Shown: one piece after another, positions 63,022-64,000 of the stretch | Layout: every line of letters begins with the position of its first letter | Position numbering within the stretch: position 1 is the first letter of the stretch | Assembly: GCA_963697285.1 (NCBI GenBank) | Contig: CAVONI010000009.1 | Location: 310,001 to 374,000 of the forward strand | Source of the DNA: JAEUQQ01 sp963697285 | GTDB lineage: Bacteria; Acidobacteriota; Vicinamibacteria; Vicinamibacterales; JAFNAJ01 | Direction: 5' to 3' | Length of the DNA: 64,000 nucleotides | Position numbers and translations under genes: made by a program | The notes under the pieces: model-generated | What the model was told of the DNA's origin: nothing | Database searches by the model: none | Seen by the model: the letters and a program-made list of their open reading frames with translations, nothing else

Positions 63022-63434
63022 GACTTTTTCTCCATCGGGCAGTACGTGCGCCGCACGTCGGGCCCGAGATCGGTCTTCGTGGAATCCGCGTACGCTAACA
63101 GTGCCGTGGTCATGTTCCAGAAGGCGTCGCGCGCCGCATCGATCGTGGTCGCGGCCTGCAGCGCCTTGGCTCCGGTCGCGATCGGTGCGCCCGCGTTCCC
63201 GAGCGCCGCGGCGCCGGCCGCGATCGCCGAGGCGTCTGCAGCCACGCCGTCGATCGTGTCGGCAGCGAGCTTCGTCTGGACGCGCAGGTAGGGGTCGATC
63301 ACGCGGGCCATCGCGGCCGGTGGTGCGCCTTCCTGCATCGCGGAATGCACGACCGTGATCGCCGGGGCCGCAGCCATCCGCGGCGCGGGCGCGGCGGTCA
63401 CGAGCACGAGCATCGACAGCATCAGCATCTTCAC
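62937..63434 (-). CDS. Secreted DUF3347-like protein
   Basis: A 165-residue exported protein; start GTG 63434 has AAGGAG seven bases ahead (63443-63448) and opens a signal peptide (about 3-22). The helical middle (YLRVQTKLAADTIDGVAADA, ALQAATTIDAARDAFWNMT) and the conserved end, CPMEKKSWAQKNGLIANPYAGKRMLRCGVF, match DUF3347, known from the C-terminus of CusB-like efflux proteins and thought to bind copper through Cys/Met/His. Here it is a stand-alone domain. The two Cys in TYCPMEK and MLRCG are candidate ligands. It overlaps the GGT frame by 85 bases. Confidence 0.78.
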   Translation of the reverse strand: MKMLMLSMLVLVTAAPAPRMAAAPAITVVHSAMQEGAPPAAMARVIDPYLRVQTKLAADTIDGVAADASAIAAGAAALGNAGAPIATGAKALQAATTIDAARDAFWNMTTALLAYADSTKTDLGPDVRRTYCPMEKKSWAQKNGLIANPYAGKRMLRCGVFTDKK

Positions 63435-63489
63435 AGGATCTCTCCTTGCAGCATTAGCGGTGTGTTCGAGTTCAACGACGGGCTGCGCG

Positions 63490-64000
63490 CTACTGCACCT
63501 GCATGAGCGGGATCGTCTTCGGCCGCGAGTAACTGGCAATCGAGATCTGCGCGGCCGCCTGCTCAGCGGCGCTGAAGAACGCGCGCGCGGGTGGTGATTC
63601 CGGCTCAGACACCACGATGGGGATCCCGGAGTCTCCACCAACGCGGATCGGTTCGTAGAGGGGAATGCGTCCGAGGAACGGCGTTCCCATCTGCTCGGCG
63701 AATTTCTCGCCGCCACCTTTCCCGAAGATGTCGGCCTCGTGTCCGCACGAGCGGCACACGAAGTGGCTCATGTTCTCGATGACGCCGAGCACGGGCACCT
63801 TGAGCTTCTCGTACATCCGCAGCGCGCGGCGCGTGTCGGCGATCGAGACCGTTTGGGGCGTCGTGACGACGATGGCGCCCGAGACGGGGACGTTCTGCGA
63901 CAGGCTCAGCGCGACGTCGCCCGTGCCGGGCGGCATGTCGATGATGAGGTAGTCGAGATCGGTCCAGCGCACGTCACGGAAGAACTGGTTGATCACGCCG
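63490..64000 (-). CDS. Mrp/ApbC (NBP35) Fe-S carrier ATPase, C-terminal portion
   Basis: The window cuts this gene at its 5' side; 170 codons remain. They cover the Walker-B-like DYLIIDMPPGTGDVALSLSQ, VTTPQTVSIADTRRALRM, VIENMSHFVCRSCGHEADIFGKGGG with the paired Cys (Cys-x2-Cys) that binds a [4Fe-4S] cluster, and the usual C-terminal LGRIPLYEPIRVGGDSGIPIV. Mrp/ApbC proteins carry and deliver Fe-S clusters. The final 25 residues are an extra tail. The Walker A lies beyond the window. Confidence 0.93.
   Translation of the reverse strand, partial: GVINQFFRDVRWTDLDYLIIDMPPGTGDVALSLSQNVPVSGAIVVTTPQTVSIADTRRALRMYEKLKVPVLGVIENMSHFVCRSCGHEADIFGKGGGEKFAEQMGTPFLGRIPLYEPIRVGGDSGIPIVVSEPESPPARAFFSAAEQAAAQISIASYSRPKTIPLMQVQ

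Noticed and set aside
61219..63291. A 690-codon plus-strand frame opposite gamma-glutamyltransferase
   Set aside because: Same reason: antisense to strongly recognised genes, no domains, highly basic composition.

Overview
The window is a GC-rich chromosomal segment (no rRNA, tRNA, CRISPR array, insertion sequence or prophage seen) that reads like an acidobacterium of the Vicinamibacteria/Luteitalea type. The grounds are inference from gene content: a PEP-CTERM protein, a NamZ/DUF1343 protein, a secreted BNR-repeat 'glycosyl hydrolase-like' protein, DUF62, DUF3011 and paired M16 peptidases, together with dense intergenic palindromes. GTG starts are common, and 4-base stop/start overlaps (ATGA, GTGA) join many gene pairs.

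Layout. 1-3564: end of a dihydropyrimidinase, an NCS1 nucleobase transporter and a (methyl)malonate-semialdehyde dehydrogenase, together a reductive pyrimidine-degradation module. 3692-13795: secreted M20 peptidase, large GT39-like membrane protein, AlkA-type glycosylase, DUF3011 protein, DUF457 membrane protein, an SPFH-HTH protein with a zinc-ribbon membrane partner, and an MltB-type lytic transglycosylase. 13863-21898: a stress-protection stretch with Dps, a DUF4174 remnant, a small membrane protein, a renalase-like flavoprotein, an Fe-S photolyase, a short protein, a nucleoside deaminase, DUF427, EgtB and EgtD (ergothioneine). 21950-30869: DoxX-like proteins, two unknown proteins, a BNR-repeat gene broken by two frameshifts, an MFS transporter, a small coiled-coil protein, a peroxiredoxin and SAM hydrolase, with 49-bp inverted repeats at 27661 and 30027. 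30889-36225: phosphodiester glycosidase, RluA-type pseudouridine synthase, PEP-CTERM protein, NamZ, DinB-like protein and cytochrome c.

36410-42542 (minus strand) is a complete aspartate-to-diaminopimelate operon, asd-lysC-dapB-dapA-dapD-M20 deacylase. Ahead of asd lie a good sigma-70-like promoter, a 27-codon leader reading frame ending in Leu-Val-Ile-Val, and a terminator hairpin, which together look like transcription attenuation. 42750-50787 is a rearranged Kdp potassium locus. The sensor KdpD is split into a kinase half (next to kdpE) and an N-terminal KdpD/Usp half placed on opposite sides of the structural genes, and those run kdpF-A-C-B instead of F-A-B-C, with an extra 26-residue membrane microprotein frame ahead of kdpF.

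50797-64000: DedA protein, CaCA antiporter, FAD oxidoreductase, pyruvate kinase, amidase, alpha/beta hydrolase, a small membrane protein, a pair of M16 peptidases (one lacking the zinc motif), gamma-glutamyltransferase, a DUF3347-like protein and the C-terminal part of an Mrp/ApbC ATPase cut by the window edge.

All functions are from reading protein sequence and context; no database search was run. The least ordinary regions are the Kdp locus, the asd leader, the SPFH-HTH/zinc-ribbon pair, and the recurrent palindromic intergenic repeats.
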